From assembly GCA_963776375.1 (NCBI GenBank), contig CAVZMF010000002.1:1054001-1118000 (forward strand): a stretch of DNA of 64,000 bases, given 5' to 3'. Origin of the DNA: PALSA-612 sp963776375. GTDB taxonomy: Bacteria; Actinomycetota; Thermoleophilia; Gaiellales; Gaiellaceae. Below the pieces are notes generated by a model. That model did no database searches. It had not been told where the DNA came from and saw only the letters and a program-made list of their open reading frames with translations. Shown one piece after another: positions 28,927-36,753 of this stretch; the stretch's first letter is position 1, and each line of letters starts with the position of its first letter. The position numbers were made by a program, and so were the translations under genes.

Positions 28927-29136
28927 CTAGACGTCGATGCCGAGCTTGCGTAGGTCGACGATCGCTGTTCTCCGCCAGCGGATCGTGTCCGGGGAAAACG
29001 GCAGCATGAAGGGCATCCCGTTCGCTTTCCGGAGCGGCTTGCCGTCGCGCAGGACGCGGTAGTGGCCGGGTGTAGGCTCGACGGTGAGGCCGGCAGCTTC
29101 GAGCCGGCGGATGAACTCGCGGACGTCCTTCCTCAT
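28927..29136 (-). CDS. HicA-like (double-stranded-RNA-binding fold) small protein
   Basis: A 69-residue protein starting at ATG 29136: VREFIRRLEAAGLTVEPTPG then HYRVLRDGKPLRKANGMPF, and a tail SPDTIRWRRTAIVDLRKLGI. The order helix, then G-H-Y/F-R-V strand with a conserved His, is the HicA/YcfA-type fold seen in toxin-antitoxin toxins and in many phage proteins. No HicB-like antitoxin gene lies next to it, so a toxin role is doubtful. It is divergent from the double-glycine peptide gene. Confidence 0.65.
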   Translation of the reverse strand: MRKDVREFIRRLEAAGLTVEPTPGHYRVLRDGKPLRKANGMPFMLPFSPDTIRWRRTAIVDLRKLGIDV

Positions 29137-29204
29137 TCGTGCGCCTGGGGAGAAGTTGAGCCTAGCGGTGAGCGGACTCTCGTGATCGTTGACGGGACGT
29201 GACC

Positions 29205-29233
29205 TTGACCGGAGACGGAACCTTTCCTACGAT
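29205..29233 (+). promoter_or_regulatory. Strong sigma-70-type promoter of the orphan peptide gene
   Basis: TTGACC (29205-29210), 17 nt, TACGAT (29228-29233). This is close to the housekeeping consensus with ideal spacing, and places transcription start near 29240, about 23 nt before GTG 29263, with AAAGGG in the leader. Confidence 0.7.
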
Positions 29234-29262
29234 CCACGCCTGGTCACGAAAGGGTGGCGGTC

Positions 29263-29436
29263 GTGTCGGAGAACGAGGAGACCGGGCAACTGCGGGAGGA
29301 AGAACCCGAGCATCTGTCTTTGCTCGAGGATCTGCCCGTGCCCGAGGAGGCGGCTGGGAAGGTCAAGGGTGGCACGGCACCGCCTGAGCCCGACGGGGGC
29401 AAGAACATCCCCTTAGCCGACCCGGGCATCATCTAG
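29263..29436 (+). CDS. Orphan double-glycine-leader peptide (candidate exported peptide precursor)
   Basis: A 57-residue acidic peptide. GTG 29263 is chosen for its spacing from AAAGGG; an in-frame GTG lies 9 nt earlier. Residues 22-37 read EDLPVPEEAAGKVKGG, a leader ending in Gly-Gly, followed by a 20-residue core TAPPEPDGGKNIPLADPGII. The leader is identical at 10 of 16 ungapped positions to the leader of the peptide at 52703-52882, which lies beside a C39 exporter. By that analogy the core would be cut off after GG and exported. No modification enzyme is adjacent. A hairpin follows 53 bp downstream. Confidence 0.6.
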   Translation: MSENEETGQLREEEPEHLSLLEDLPVPEEAAGKVKGGTAPPEPDGGKNIPLADPGII

Positions 29437-29489
29437 CACCCGCGATCCAGCGCAAGACTTGCCGCAAAGAGAAAAGGCCCTGTTTCGAA

Positions 29490-29523
29490 GGAGCGGGCGG
29501 TTCGGTGACGAGCCGCCCGCTCC
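29490..29523 (+). terminator. Hairpin after the orphan peptide gene
   Basis: Perfect 11-bp stem GGAGCGGGCGG/CCGCCCGCTCC around a 12-nt loop, 53 bp after the peptide stop. No T-run follows, as is common in high-GC actinobacteria. Confidence 0.6.
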
Positions 29524-29782
29524 GTATTCGAGTCGCCGGGCAAGGATCCCACGGCGGCTCAGACCACCTGACCGAGGAAGCGCCGAGCTCCGACCTGGGT
29601 GCCCGGCGCCAGGCGCGTCCGGCGCTATCCGTCCGCGGACGCTGCTTTTTAGGCAGCGCGTGACGCGTACACCCGCCATTCCTGTTTGCCGAGACACTTC
29701 ACGTTTCGGGGCTGATCGGGGCTGATCGGGGCCGATCGTCGGAGGTTGGGAGCGATTCGGCCGCCTCGACGCTGCGAAGCGG

Positions 29783-29886
29783 GGAAGAGCACCCGCGTCG
29801 CACTACACCCCCAGAAAGGCAAGCCCGGCGCGGGGGAAAGCACCCGCGTCGCACTATGCCCCCCGAAGCTGGCAAGCCGGCGCGGG
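29783..29886. repeat. Two tandem copies of a 52-bp unit
   Basis: Copies at 29783-29834 and 29835-29886 share AGCACCCGCGTCGCACTA near the start and GGCGCGGG at the end, with a few differences between. In each, GCACCCGCG near the 5' end is complementary or nearly so to CGCGGG(TGC) at the 3' end, so each copy could fold into a long-loop hairpin. Just upstream, GGGGCTGATC is repeated at 29708-29735. No coding sequence is recognised here. Confidence 0.55.
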
Positions 29887-29905
29887 TGCCATAGACCATG
29901 TTCCG

Positions 29906-29951
29906 CTTCCCTCACCCCGACCACAATGACCCGACTGGGTCAATTCGTCGG
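29906..29951. repeat. 46-bp imperfect direct repeat, copy 1
   Basis: Begins CTTCCCTCACC and ends GGGTCAATTCGTCGG. It includes the inverted repeat TGACCC-GACT-GGGTCA. The partner copy is at 30265-30310, same length, same block order. Confidence 0.5.
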
Positions 29952-30264
29952 GGGTGGGTTGGCGATCGGGAGGCGCCTCGAAGCTGGACGCGACCGGCCC
30001 GGGCTCGACCCTGCACTCCTGGCACGGCTCGTCCAAAGTGATCACATCGGTTGTGGTTCCGGCGGGCAACTTCGTGCTTTCGGGCCGATCGAAGTGGGCA
30101 CCTCGAGCATCTCAATCTCGACCGCCCCGGCGAGAGCCCTCTGCGAGTTCATCACCAACGACGCTGGAACCAACATTCTGATGCGGAGACCCTTGACGTT
30201 CCGCGAGCGGGCGCTCGGCGGCCCTCCCCAAGCCCCGGCGCCGCGCTCGCACAGGAAGCGTGTA

Positions 30265-30310
30265 CTTCCCTCACCTCTCTCGCTAGGACCCAAATGGGTC
30301 AATTCCTCGG
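30265..30310. repeat. 46-bp imperfect direct repeat, copy 2
   Basis: Begins CTTCCCTCACC and ends GGGTCAATTCCTCGG, with the inverted repeat GACCC-AAAT-GGGTC. Together with copy 1 it brackets 313 bp of sequence without a recognised gene. Confidence 0.5.
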
Positions 30311-30374
30311 CATGTCCGTCGTTGCCGCTGACGAGCTCCGCCTACCACGACCTTCGGGCCGGGCGAACGCGCAC

Positions 30375-30497
30375 GACAAGACCTCCGGGGTTCCGGTGAC
30401 GACGTTCGTTCGGAGTAACCGGCTTTACCGGCTCGCCGTCTCCTTCAACGCGGGCCCTGATCGAGACAAGGACGGCATCGCCTGCGAGAAGGCCTAA
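30375..30497 (+). pseudogene. Fragment of an Excalibur-type calcium-binding domain
   Basis: The last 40 codons before TAA 30495-30497 end in FNAGPDRDKDGIACEKA, matching the D-x-D-x-D-G-x-x-C-E calcium-loop core of Excalibur domains, which are usually at the C-terminus of secreted actinobacterial proteins or nucleases. The usual upstream Cys block (Y-x-N-C) and any signal peptide are missing and no start can be assigned, so this looks like the remnant of a larger gene. The surrounding 29.5-30.6 kb is otherwise noncoding and repeat-rich. Confidence 0.5.
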
Positions 30498-30638
30498 GTG
30501 GCGACCACGACGCGCCATTACGGCCACTGGCAGGACGAAGAGCTCGCCGCGGCGTTCGAGGCGCTCGTTGCCGCCCGCGGCGCGCGGTAAAAGGTTCCCC
30601 CTGGCACCGCCCGCAACCCCGCTTGGCTACTGGTCTCA

Positions 30639-30996
30639 TGGAGGCGGGGGGAATCGAACCCCCGTCCGCGGTCGCACCGAACCGAGCGTCTACAAGCGTA
30701 GTCTGCGGTTTGATCTCGCCCGGCGGCCGGTTCGCAGACGACCTACCGACGGGCCAGCCGATCCTGTGGTCTCGCCCCTCCGGCGATCAGCGCTCCTTCG
30801 GGGCCAGCCCGTTGTCTGACGCCGCTACCCGAATCACGGGCCGAATCCGGAGCGACGCGTCGCCTAATTACTTAGGCGGCGAGTGCGAGTTCGTTATCCG
30901 CACTTGCATTGTTCCCGGTGGATTAACGAGGCCAACCGGGGACCTCGGCTTGCAGCTCGGCCGGAGAACCGACCACGTCGAAACCTGGTCGCCCCC
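30639..30996 (-). ncRNA. ssrA: Transfer-messenger RNA (tmRNA)
   Basis: A 358-nt gene on the - strand. The 5' end GGGGGCG pairs with CGCCTCC before the discriminator A to give a 7-bp acceptor stem with one G-U. GGTTCGATTCC near the 3' end is the T-loop of the tRNA-like domain, and the 5' domain has GGTTTCGACG. The tag frame (30907-30872) reads GCA AGT GCG GAT AAC GAA CTC GCA CTC GCC GCC TAA, giving tag ASADNELALAA with the usual -ALAA protease signal; the exact resume codon is inferred. CCA is not encoded. It frees stalled ribosomes together with SmpB, encoded at 35629-36096. TACAAT at 31021-31016 is a possible -10. Confidence 0.95.
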
Positions 30997-31032
30997 GTAT
31001 GTTCCGTACGGGCTCATTGTACCCGGGCGCGT

Positions 31033-31064
31033 TCGAGGGGCCGTCCGGCAGGACGGCCCCTCGA
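31033..31064 (-). terminator. Strong hairpin between the Ig-like protein gene and ssrA
   Basis: A perfect 14-bp stem (CGAGGGGCCGTCC and complement plus one flanking pair) around a GGCA loop, 14 bp after the stop of the - strand gene at 31078 and just before the ssrA promoter region. It would insulate ssrA from upstream transcription. Confidence 0.8.
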
Positions 31065-31077
31065 GTCGAGTGCGGCT

Positions 31078-32184
31078 CTAGCGCGCGACCGGCATGGAGA
31101 CGAGCCGGCGGGTGGAGATGCCGCCGAGCGGGTTCTCGCCGGGCTTGCGGGCCCGGACGAAGAAGGCGATCAGCTGCTGGCGCTGCGAGGCCGGATAGCC
31201 CGCCCTGCGCTGGAAGGTGATCGTTGCCCAGCCGGTCGAGTCGGTCGTCGCCTCGGGCTCGTTGCTGAACTGGTTGTACGGGACCGCGGTCGCGTAGACC
31301 AGGGCGCCCTGGGTCGAGGCACCGCCGCAGACCGAGACGTGGAAGCGCGCGACGATCCTGTTGGTGGTCTTCGTCGCGGTGCTCGGCAAGTACTGCAGCT
31401 GGTCGACGGTCAGGCGCGCCGGGGGAGCGACGCTTGCGACCGACAGCGTCCGCGCGGCCGCGGGGCAGCCGCTCGCCGACGTCGCGGAGACGACGCCCGT
31501 CGGGACGGTGGTCGCCCTGGTCGACCCGTTGGCGTTCTTCGCCGTGACGATGACGCGGATCGTGTGACCGACGTCGGCCTGCACGAGCATGTAGGTCTTG
31601 CCCGTCGCCCCGGCGATCCCGAGGCAGCCCGCGCCGTTCGCGTCACAGCGCAACCACTCATACGTGAACGTGATCGTGCCCTGGCCGCTCCAGGTGCCGT
31701 CGTTCGCCGTCAGCGTCAGCCCGAGCTGCGGCGTCCCGGTGATCGTCGGGGGCGCGGTCGCCGCCGGAGCGGAGACGCCGGCGATCACCGAGCTCGGCGC
31801 CGAGGCGGCGGTGCCCGAGCCGTCGGTGTTGGTCGCGGTGACGACGACCCGGACGGTGTTGCCGACGTCGACGGACGTCAACGTATAGTCGCGGTCCGTC
31901 GCGCCGGAGATGGTCGAGCAGTTGGCGCCGTTCGGGTCGCACCGCTGCCACTGGTACGCAAACGTGATCGGCGTCGTGCCGTCCCACGTGCCCGGTTCGG
32001 CGTGGAGCGCCTGGCCCTGCTGGGCGGTGCCGCTGATCGTCGGCGGCGACGTGTTCGTAGGAGCGCCGCTGGCGGCGGCGCCGCTGCCGGCCAGCACGCC
32101 GAGCGCGAGGACGAGTGCGAGTGTCGAGAGGACGCCGAGCGACGCGCCGAGCAGCGTCCAGCGTCCGCGTTTTCCGTGTGCCAT
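31078..32184 (-). CDS. Secreted protein with two Ig-like repeats
   Basis: A 368-residue protein starting at ATG 32184, 8 nt after AAGGAGG. A signal peptide is clear: basic HGKRGRWTLLG, then a hydrophobic run STLALVLALGVLAGSGAA. Two beta-sandwich repeats follow (about residues 42-140 and 141-235), each with a PPTISGT/PPTITGT opening, a GTWDGT/GTWSGQ turn, FAYQWQRCD/FTYEWLRCD and the ending GNTVRVVVTA/GHTIRVIVTA. The C-terminal 130 residues are different and end ISTRRLVSMPVAR, with a strand-rich VVYATAVPYNQF type sequence. It is probably an extracellular or wall-associated protein; ligand unknown. Confidence 0.85.
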   Translation of the reverse strand: MAHGKRGRWTLLGASLGVLSTLALVLALGVLAGSGAAASGAPTNTSPPTISGTAQQGQALHAEPGTWDGTTPITFAYQWQRCDPNGANCSTISGATDRDYTLTSVDVGNTVRVVVTATNTDGSGTAASAPSSVIAGVSAPAATAPPTITGTPQLGLTLTANDGTWSGQGTITFTYEWLRCDANGAGCLGIAGATGKTYMLVQADVGHTIRVIVTAKNANGSTRATTVPTGVVSATSASGCPAAARTLSVASVAPPARLTVDQLQYLPSTATKTTNRIVARFHVSVCGGASTQGALVYATAVPYNQFSNEPEATTDSTGWATITFQRRAGYPASQRQQLIAFFVRARKPGENPLGGISTRRLVSMPVAR

Positions 32185-32281
32185 GTCGTGGACCTCCTTC
32201 TGCATGACGTTTCAACCGTCCTTGCACGGGTTCCACGGGACGCGATTCCCAATCGTGGCGCGATGGATCTTTATCTAGGCG

Positions 32282-33466
32282 TCATGGAAGCTTTACGATG
32301 CTGCTCCGGAGCCACAGGCCGCGCGGGTCGGAGAACGCGAGGCGGGAACCGGCCCGCAGCGACGGGATGTCGAATGTCGCCGTGCGCCGCCCCGGCGGAA
32401 ACACGAGTCGTCCGCTCCCGGCCGGCGAGGTATAGGCGACGCTCGCACCGCCCGGCGGCGGGCCCGACAGCGAGACCGTCGCGCGGATCGACCCGCGCGC
32501 CGATCGCCTTGCCGGGACGAAGTCGAGCGCAGGCGGCGTGACCCGGGCCGGGGCGATGCCGGGGCAGCCGTGGTCGACGACGAAGCGGTCGTAGCAGCCG
32601 GCCACGTTCCAGTGCGAGGCGAGATAGGACGCGGGCGGAACGGGTCCCGCCGCGAAGTAGTCGTCGTGGCCGCAGTCGAGATGCAGCGACCCGGCCGGGC
32701 AGCGGGTGGCCTTCACGGCCGCCGGGCCCGTCGAGCCTCCGTCCGGGTAGCACATGACGTCCGTGCGCGTGTCCCCGTCCCAGCGGCCGGCCCCGGTACC
32801 GTGCGGCGCGTTCAGGCCGACGGCGCCGAGCACGTGCATGGTCTCGTGCAGGATCGAGTTGCAGCCGAAGGACACCGCCCAGTCGGGTCCGTGCGCGGTT
32901 CGATTCGCGTCGCCCGGCTCCTGGTCGCTGACGATGTCGGCCGAGCCGCACGGCGCGCCGGGAGGCCGCCCGTCGAGCCAGACGACGTACTTCTCGTCGG
33001 TGCGCCTGTACCCGAGCGCGCCGAGGTCGGCTACACCGAGTCGAACGTCGTCCGCACGAGCGTCGTGGGCAGGTTCACGTCGTCCACGCGCACCGAGCCC
33101 GCCGCATCGCATGCGAAGACGAGGTCCGCGCCGGGCGCGCCCGACTCCTCGGCCTGCTGGAAGACGAGCCCGTTCGCCGCGGCGACGAGCCCGCGGTAGA
33201 CGTCGGCGGTCATGCGCGGGGCAGAGCCGTGCGGGTGGGCGATCACGGCGACGAGGGCGGAAGCGCCGTGAGGGTTCGCCGACGCGCACACGGGCGCGCG
33301 CGGCTCGACCGCGGGCGGCCGCGCGGCGACCGGCGACTGCGCGTCCGCGTGCACGATCGTCCCTGCCAGGAGATCCGGGGCAGGCCGGGCCCGGCCCTCG
33401 AGAGGGCCGATCGTGAGCAGCGCGAGACAGGCGAAGCCGCCGCCGCGCAGGCAAGAGGCCGACCAT
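32282..33466 (-). CDS. Secreted zinc metallopeptidase-like protein (two frame breaks)
   Basis: The zinc site is HETMHVLGAVGLNAPHG, an HExxHxxGxxG-type motif with a downstream APH. Then come TDVMCYPDGG and LDCGHDDYFAAGPVPPASYL, blocks typical of a family of actinobacterial secreted metalloproteases related to M10/M12-type metzincins. The C-terminus carries an Ig-like tail. Two breaks are needed: one near 33425 restores a signal peptide FACLALLTIGPLEGRARPAPD starting from ATG 33466 (shown here up to cleavage), and one near 33037 removes a TAG between TTLVRTTFDSV and ADLGALGYRR. Substrate unknown. Confidence 0.78.
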   Translation of the reverse strand: MVGLLPARRRLRLSRAAHDRPSRGPGPACPGSPGRDDRARGRAVAGRRAAARGRAARARVRVGEPSRRFRPRRRDRPPARLCPAHDRRRLPRARRRGERARLPAGRGVGRARRGPRLRMRCGGLGARGRREPAHDARADDVRLGVADLGALGYRRTDEKYVVWLDGRPPGAPCGSADIVSDQEPGDANRTAHGPDWAVSFGCNSILHETMHVLGAVGLNAPHGTGAGRWDGDTRTDVMCYPDGGSTGPAAVKATRCPAGSLHLDCGHDDYFAAGPVPPASYLASHWNVAGCYDRFVVDHGCPGIAPARVTPPALDFVPARRSARGSIRATVSLSGPPPGGASVAYTSPAGSGRLVFPPGRRTATFDIPSLRAGSRLAFSDPRGLWLRSSIVKLP

Positions 33467-33481
33467 GCACGAGGGACGACC

Positions 33482-33805
33482 CTACGGGTTCGGCCGCCGG
33501 CGTTCCAGGTCGTCGAGCGCGGCTTTACCGAGCAGGACGTGCCAGCGCTCGACAGACACGTTGCGAAGGAGCCCCATCGGCTCCCACGGGTCGGCCGCGA
33601 GCCGGTCGTACACCTCCTGTTCGCTGTCGGCCACGATCACGTGCATGACCCGTTCCTCTCCGATCGGCCCGCCGAGCAGGATGAAGCCCTCGTCGGCGAG
33701 GCCTTCCATGAAGACCGCGTGCTCGTCCCACGCCTCCTGCTCGCGCAGGCCGCGCGCGTGGTCCCAGCTGGGGCCGCGCTCGCGCATCAGGACCCACACG
33801 GGCAT
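33482..33805 (-). CDS. YciI-family protein
   Basis: A 107-residue alpha-beta protein of the YciI/DGPF-like ferredoxin-fold group. It has DEHAVFMEGLADEGFILLGG (the conserved H-x(n)-G-x-GP context) and VADSEQEVYDRLAADPW, ending in a basic tail LDDLERRRPNP. The ATG follows the GNAT-gene TGA by 2 nt, so the two are cotranslated. Family members are small cytoplasmic proteins of unclear catalytic role. The true C-terminus is as given by TAG/TGA at 33482. Confidence 0.8.
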   Translation of the reverse strand: MPVWVLMRERGPSWDHARGLREQEAWDEHAVFMEGLADEGFILLGGPIGEERVMHVIVADSEQEVYDRLAADPWEPMGLLRNVSVERWHVLLGKAALDDLERRRPNP

Positions 33806-33807
33806 CG

Positions 33808-34284
33808 TCAGAGCGTCTTGCGCATGAACACGGCGGTCTCGGCGTAGCCGAGCGAGCGGTAGAGCGAGCGAGCGACGTCGTTTCCGCCGAAGACGTTCAG
33901 CGCGATGTGCGAGTGCCCGAGCGAGCGCGCCTGATCCTCGGCCAGGAGCATCGCCTCCCGGCCCCAGCCGCGGCCGCGGAAGGGATCGTAGATCTCGACC
34001 GAGTACACGAACGCGGCCGTGCCCTCGAAGTCGCTCGAGCGCTCGGCGATCCAGAGGTCGCCGACGCGCTCGCCGGTCTCCTGGTCCTCGACCGCGAACA
34101 GGTGGTGCCCCGCCGGGACCCGGCCGTTCGGGAGCAGGCGCGTCCAGTCGTTGTCGGCCTTCGTCTGCGCCTGCTCGGGTGTGAGACCCGCCTGGTCGAC
34201 CATGTCGTGCGCGTACGCCTCCCGTCCGCGCTCGATGAACTCGGAGAGCTCGTCGTCGTGGAGCGGTCGCAGGCGCACGCCCAT
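33808..34284 (-). CDS. GNAT-family N-acetyltransferase
   Basis: Intact 158-residue acetyltransferase. The acetyl-CoA loop is YDPFRGRGWGREAMLLAED (the R/Q-x-x-G-x-G/A motif as RGRGWG), with strand VYSVEI before it and the C-terminal ALNVFGGNDVARSLYRSLGY that is typical of ribosomal-protein or aminoglycoside-type GNATs. The acceptor cannot be predicted. Second gene of a tight - strand string smpB, MFS, GNAT, YciI. Confidence 0.9.
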   Translation of the reverse strand: MGVRLRPLHDDELSEFIERGREAYAHDMVDQAGLTPEQAQTKADNDWTRLLPNGRVPAGHHLFAVEDQETGERVGDLWIAERSSDFEGTAAFVYSVEIYDPFRGRGWGREAMLLAEDQARSLGHSHIALNVFGGNDVARSLYRSLGYAETAVFMRKTL

Positions 34285-34293
34285 CGGACGAGT

Positions 34294-35626
34294 TTACGAG
34301 GCGAGCTCGGGATGGGGCTCCGGAACGAATGTCCGCGCGTCGTAGCGGCGGAAGGCCGGCAGGAGGAGCGCGGCCGCCGCGACGCCGACGACGCAGAGCA
34401 CGCCGCCGGACACGATCGAGACCCGAACGCCCGCGAGCGAGCCGACGATGCCGGCCTCCAGGTCGCCGAGCAGCGGGCCGCTCGAATAGCTGACCTGCTC
34501 GATCCCGGCCAGGCGACCGCGCAGCCGGTCGGGGATCGTCTGGTTCCAGATCGTCGACCGGAAGATGCCGCTGATCATGTCGGCCGCGCCCGCGAAGGCC
34601 AGGGCCGCGAGCGCCAGCGGCAGGCTCTGGGCCAGGCCGAGCAGCAGGATGCCCACCCCCCACGCCCCGGCCGCGACGATCACGGCCAGGCCGTGGCGGT
34701 GCACCTTCCTCGTCCAGCCGCTCGTCGCCGTCGCGACCAGGGAGCCGACCGGCGGCGCCGCGTACAGCAGTCCGAGCACGCCCGGGCCGCCGAACTCCTG
34801 CGCGAACGCCGGGAACAGCGCCGCCGGCATGCCGAAGAACATGGCCACGATGTCGACGCCGTAGGTGCCGATCAGCTCGGGCCGGGACTTCGCATAGCTG
34901 AAGCCCTCGGCGATCCGCCTCAGGCTCGGCGGCTCGGCGTCCGGCGGCGGCGGCACCGCGCGCATCATTCCGAGTGCGGCCAGCGAGACGAGGAAGGTAG
35001 CGATGTCGATGCCGAAGACGCCCGGCAGGCCGATCGTCGCGATCAGCACGCCGCCGAGCGCGGGCCCGCCGATCAGGCCGATCTGGAAGCGGAGCGAGTC
35101 GAGCGCCCCCGCCGCCGTCAGCTCGTCCTTCTCGACGAGGCGCGGTGTCAGCGAGTCGAGCGACGGGCGCAGGAAGCCGCCGAACACGGCCGCGAAGGCC
35201 TCGACCACGAACAGCACCCACACCTGCGGCGAGGGCACGAGCGCGTTCACGAGCAGGGCCGTCGAGCAGAGCGCGAGGCCGAGCTCGGCGATGCGCACCA
35301 TTCGGCGCCTGTCGACCGCGTCGGCGAATGCGCCGCCGACGAGCGCCGAGAGCAGCAGCGGCACGAGCGCGACCAGCGCCAGCAGGCCGACGAGCGGCCG
35401 TCGAGCCGGTCAGTTGGTAGACCTGGTACGGGACGGCGACGAAGGCCACCTGCGAGCCGAAGAACGAGACCGCGAGCCCGATCCAGAGCAGCCGGTACTC
35501 ACGGTGCCGGCGCAGCGGGCCGAGGTCGATCGCGGCCAGGCCGACGAGCCGGCGCGCCCCCGACTCGGGCACCGGCGGGGCGGCGCCGAGCCGCTCGGCC
35601 TCGTGCAGGGGCTGCTCGTCGGGCAC
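34294..35626 (-). CDS. MFS transporter, EntS-like exporter group (one frame break)
   Basis: About 443 codons, 12 membrane helices. The N-terminus reads LLWIGLAVSFFGSQVAFVAV then YQVYQLTGSTA, a hallmark of the EntS/MFS_3 exporters; the continuation ALVGGAFADAVDRRRMV is motif A. A single +1 shift at about 35398 separates them. GTG 35626 lies 2 nt after the smpB stop. The substrate may be a siderophore or drug by family, but nothing nearby points to one. Confidence 0.85.
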
Positions 35627-35628
35627 GG

Positions 35629-36096
35629 CTAGCGCTGCCGGCTCTTGAGCGCCCGCTCGATCTGCCGGTCGGCCTCGCGGCGCGCGAGGTCGCGGCGCTT
35701 GTCGCGAACCTGCTTGCCGCGCGCGAGGGCCAGCTCGACCTTGGCCCTCCCGTCCTTGAAGTACAGCCGCGTCGCGACGAGCGTCAGCCCCTGCTCCTGG
35801 ACCCGCCCGCGCAGGCGGTCGATCTCGCTCCGGTGCAGGAGGAGCTTGCGGTCGCGCTCAGGATCGTGGTTGGCGAAGCCGCCCTTGTCGTAGGCGGCGA
35901 TGTTCGCGCCGACGAGCCAGATCTCGCCGCCGCGCACGTCCGCGAAGGCGCGCTGGATCGTCGCGCGCCCTTCGCGCAGCGCCTTCACCTCCGTGCCCTG
36001 GAGCACGAGCCCGGCCTCGACCCGCTCGAGCAACTCGAACTCGTGCCGGGCGCGGCGGTTGTCCGCGACCAGCTTCTCTCCCCGTGGCTTCGCCAC
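35629..36096 (-). CDS. smpB: SsrA-binding protein SmpB
   Basis: Intact 155-residue RNA-binding protein that delivers tmRNA to stalled ribosomes. ARHEFELLERVEAGLVLQGTE is the standard start of the OB-fold core (cited here as EAGLVLQGTEVKALREGRA), followed by IAAYDKGGFANHDPERDRKL and LHRSEIDRLRGRVQEQGLTL. The C-terminal tail is basic, as needed for the A-site mimic. Its RNA partner ssrA is 4.6 kb away on the same strand. It leads a four-gene - strand string. Confidence 0.97.
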   Translation of the reverse strand: MAKPRGEKLVADNRRARHEFELLERVEAGLVLQGTEVKALREGRATIQRAFADVRGGEIWLVGANIAAYDKGGFANHDPERDRKLLLHRSEIDRLRGRVQEQGLTLVATRLYFKDGRAKVELALARGKQVRDKRRDLARREADRQIERALKSRQR

Positions 36097-36119
36097 GGCG
36101 CAAGTCTAGGCCGATGCTC

Positions 36120-36137
36120 CGGAAGGCCCGCCTTCCG
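36120..36137 (-). terminator. Short hairpin between smpB and the next upstream gene
   Basis: CGGAAGG-CCCG-CCTTCCG, a perfect 7-bp stem with a 4-nt loop, lies 43 bp past the stop of the - strand gene at 36181 and before smpB. Likely a terminator for the former. Confidence 0.5.
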
Positions 36138-36180
36138 CACGTCGGCGGGGGCCGCGCCGTCCCCGGGAGCGGTCCGGCCC

Positions 36181-36753
36181 CTAGTGCAAGCTCGTTGCCA
36201 GGATTACGAGGCCGGAGACGCCCGCGACGATCGCAGCTCCGGTCACGACGGTGACCATCGCCTGGCCGACCACGCGGACGAGCCCGGCAACCGCGAGCGC
36301 GCCGAACCCCTCTGTCCTCGTGTCCGTGAAAGCCACCGGAGGCTCGGAGGGGGTCGCAACCGCGGTCGATTCGATCGGGATCTGAGCGGGTAGGCACTCC
36401 TCCCGTCTACTTCGCGGGTAGAAGCCGTCCGGATCTCGGTCCGGGAGCAAGGAGAGCGAGATCGCCCGAAGCTCCGGGCACACGAGCACGAGCTCGGACG
36501 AGAGCAACCTGGGGTCGACCCGCTCGGGAGGCGGCGAAGTCTCCTCGTGATGCTCGGCCACTTCGATCCGGGCGCGAAGACCGGACCAGCCATCGATGGG
36601 GGGATCATCGGCGAGCAGGTTGGGCTCGACGGCTAGCACTCCCGAAGCCTCATCGGTCGACTGTAGCTCAGGGCCAAAATCCTTGGTCGGAGCGCCGACG
36701 TTTCCTGCGTCGACGGAAGCCCGAGCGGGACGACGACGAAGATGTTCCCGCAT
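36181..36753 (-). CDS. Uncharacterised protein with C-terminal membrane anchor
   Basis: A 190-residue protein: a soluble, acidic, Pro-rich region of about 155 residues, then a single hydrophobic segment, MVTVVTGAAIVAGVSGLVIL, and a three-residue tail. No family recognised. A TACAAT hexamer ends 6 nt before the ATG at 36753, so the mRNA may be leaderless; a good -35 is not seen. The stop is followed by a hairpin at 36120-36137. Its place between smpB and the glycan region gives no hint of role. Confidence 0.5.
   Translation of the reverse strand: MREHLRRRPARASVDAGNVGAPTKDFGPELQSTDEASGVLAVEPNLLADDPPIDGWSGLRARIEVAEHHEETSPPPERVDPRLLSSELVLVCPELRAISLSLLPDRDPDGFYPRSRREECLPAQIPIESTAVATPSEPPVAFTDTRTEGFGALAVAGLVRVVGQAMVTVVTGAAIVAGVSGLVILATSLH

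Noticed and set aside
29783..29886. Tandem 52-bp copies as a small CRISPR array
   Set aside because: There are only two adjoining copies with no spacers between and no cas genes.
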